DNA of 6,938 nt. It comes from Fibrobacter sp. UBA1765 (GTDB taxonomy: Bacteria; Fibrobacterota; Fibrobacteria; Fibrobacterales; Fibrobacteraceae). Position 1 is the stretch's first letter; every line of letters starts with the position of its first letter. This document shows positions 6,368-6,938 of the stretch, one piece after another. Under the pieces are notes generated by a model. The model saw only the letters and a program-made list of their open reading frames with translations. It was not told the origin of the DNA and ran no database searches. The stretch covers positions 16,958 to 23,895 of the forward strand of contig DCGZ01000076.1 of NCBI GenBank assembly GCA_002314675.1. The letters run 5' to 3'. The position numbers were made by a program, and so were the translations under genes.

Positions 6368-6714
6368 TACTTGGTTACAGACTGTTCTGGGTTTGCAAGC
6401 ATTTCCTGGTATTTTTCAAGAATGCAATTTTCAAGATGTTCACGGAACTGCCTGCCCATGGGCTGGTAAATTGTCCGGTAATCATCGCCCTTGTAAAATG
6501 GATCGTTCGGGTAGCCGACAAACAAGCCGTTCTGTCCGTCAACGACACGCATGCCGCGAAGTTGCAACTGGTCGTTCACGACGACATCTGCAAAACCCTT
6601 GATTTTACCCATTGCCGGGTTGTCTGCCAAAACGCGCACATAGACTGCAGTCACGGCAAGGCAATCAAACTGGATGTTTTGCTCGCTAGCCTTTACTTCT
6701 TCTTTATTAGCCAT
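6367..6714 (-). CDS. spoVG: SpoVG family nucleic-acid-binding regulator
   Basis: SpoVG proteins are small DNA- and RNA-binding regulators, first described in Bacillus sporulation and septation but found in many non-sporulating bacteria, including spirochaetes. The 115-residue protein carries the family core at residues of about 17-103: VYVRVLADNPAMGKIKGFADVVV, then LRGMRVVDGQNGLFVGYP (52-69), and after DYRTIYQP a C-terminal helix (about 88-105). A hydrophilic ~16-residue N-terminal extension precedes the core and is absent from the 97-residue Bacillus protein. The start ATG 6712-6714 is fixed by a full AAGGAGG at 6721-6727, six bases upstream; an upstream ATG at 6745-6747 falls almost on the predicted transcription start. 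It is the first gene of a two-gene operon with comM, and its stop overlaps the comM start. An exact sigma-54 promoter motif lies just upstream. Confidence 0.93.
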   Translation of the reverse strand: MANKEEVKASEQNIQFDCLAVTAVYVRVLADNPAMGKIKGFADVVVNDQLQLRGMRVVDGQNGLFVGYPNDPFYKGDDYRTIYQPMGRQFREHLENCILEKYQEMLANPEQSVTK

Positions 6715-6754
6715 AAAAATCCTCCTTTGGTATTTAACATGGCGCAAACCTTAA

Positions 6755-6770
6755 TGCAAATGCCGTGCCA
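6755..6770 (-). promoter_or_regulatory. Sigma-54 (-24/-12) promoter of spoVG-comM
   Basis: Read on the minus strand this is TGGCAC-GGCAT-TTGCA, an exact match to the sigma-54 consensus TGGCAC-N5-TTGC(A/T), with the invariant GG and GC ten bases apart. The C of GC is g6756 on the plus strand, which predicts a start near 6744 and a 30-base leader that contains the AAGGAGG of spoVG. Orientation, spacing and distance all agree. This promoter class needs RpoN and an ATP-driven enhancer-binding protein; neither is encoded in the window. Confidence 0.85.
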
Positions 6771-6801
6771 AAACACAAATTGTTGTTTTTAGAGATTTTT
6801 C

Positions 6802-6867
6802 AGCGATTTCTATCAAAAGTACTAGCGATTAATCGCTTAAAAAAAATGATTAATCATTTTTTAATCA
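6802..6867. promoter_or_regulatory. Candidate enhancer (upstream activating) sites with GATTAATC core
   Basis: A perfect 14-bp palindrome, AGCGATTAATCGCT, lies at 6824-6837, and a perfect 22-bp palindrome with core TGATTAATCA at 6841-6862. Their centres (6830.5 and 6851.5) are 21 bp apart, two helical turns. Half sites AGCGATT (6802-6808, dyad at 6808.5) and TTAATCA (6861-6867, dyad at 6862.5) are 22 and 11 bp from the neighbouring full sites. Relative to the predicted start near 6744 the full sites are at about -86 and -107, the usual range for sigma-54 enhancers. The binding protein is unknown. Confidence 0.65.
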
Positions 6868-6886
6868 CTTGGGAAATGAGGATAGA

Positions 6887-6938
6887 GGAATCAGGAGTCG
6901 GGAGTCAGGATGCACCTTCGGTGCTTGAGGAGTGAGGT
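6887..6938. repeat. Truncated repeat at right edge
   Basis: After a GAGTC-rich run (AGGAGTCGGGAGTCAGGA, 6893-6910), positions 6912-6938 match 153-179 at 25 of 27 bases in the same orientation. In this copy GCACC (6912-6916) and GGTGC (6920-6924) form a perfect 5-bp stem, whereas copy 153-165 has one mismatched pair. The window ends inside the unit at GTGAGGT, so the GGCGC/GCGCC stem expected next is not visible. Confidence 0.7.

Noticed and set aside
6715..6747. Longer SpoVG reading from ATG 6745-6747
   Set aside because: It would place the start almost on the predicted sigma-54 transcription start and ignore the perfect AAGGAGG six bases before ATG 6712-6714; the extra residues do not resemble the family.
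6841..6862. 22-bp AT-rich palindrome as an intrinsic terminator
   Set aside because: The stem is nearly all A/T, no gene in the window is transcribed into it, and the core is shared with the neighbouring GC-containing palindrome, which fits an operator better. A gene beyond the right edge could revive this idea.

Overview
The window looks like an ordinary chromosomal stretch of a mid-GC Gram-negative-type bacterium. My best guess is the Fibrobacter lineage. I infer this from a SpoVG homologue outside the Firmicutes, strong AAGGAGG-type ribosome sites beside genes with none, a coupled folB, and short direct or inverted repeats filling the gene-poor flanks. No rRNA or other marker proves the lineage.

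Layout from left to right. Positions 1-333 hold no gene, only repeats: two copies of a ~72-76 bp unit, a GC-rich hairpin repeat and an AT-rich repetitive stretch. Positions 334-3237 form a leftward operon, hemA-hemC-HAD phosphatase, read from right to left. HemA and HemC supply early steps of tetrapyrrole synthesis (glutamyl-tRNA to glutamate semialdehyde, and porphobilinogen to hydroxymethylbilane). The phosphatase at the end is a phosphoglycolate-phosphatase-like housekeeping enzyme. Divergent from hemA, at 3333-4744, a secreted or membrane protein of unknown function overlaps folB (dihydroneopterin aldolase, folate synthesis). A strong intrinsic terminator at 4764-4797 ends that unit. Positions 4847-6714 form a second leftward operon, spoVG-comM, whose genes are joined by a TAATG stop/start overlap.

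Two features stand out. First, spoVG-comM is preceded by an exact sigma-54 (-24/-12) promoter motif. Two palindromes sharing the core GATTAATC lie 21 bp apart, about 86 and 107 bp upstream of the predicted start, with further half sites on a similar helical phase. This is the architecture expected for an enhancer-binding-protein-controlled operon, and would place a SpoVG-type nucleic-acid-binding regulator and a DNA-transformation helicase under sigma-54. Second, the last third of comM (about 4887-5159) is tiled almost end to end with seven long, local inverted repeats (stems of 8 to 20 bp), although the protein it encodes is a normal, conserved ComM C-terminus.
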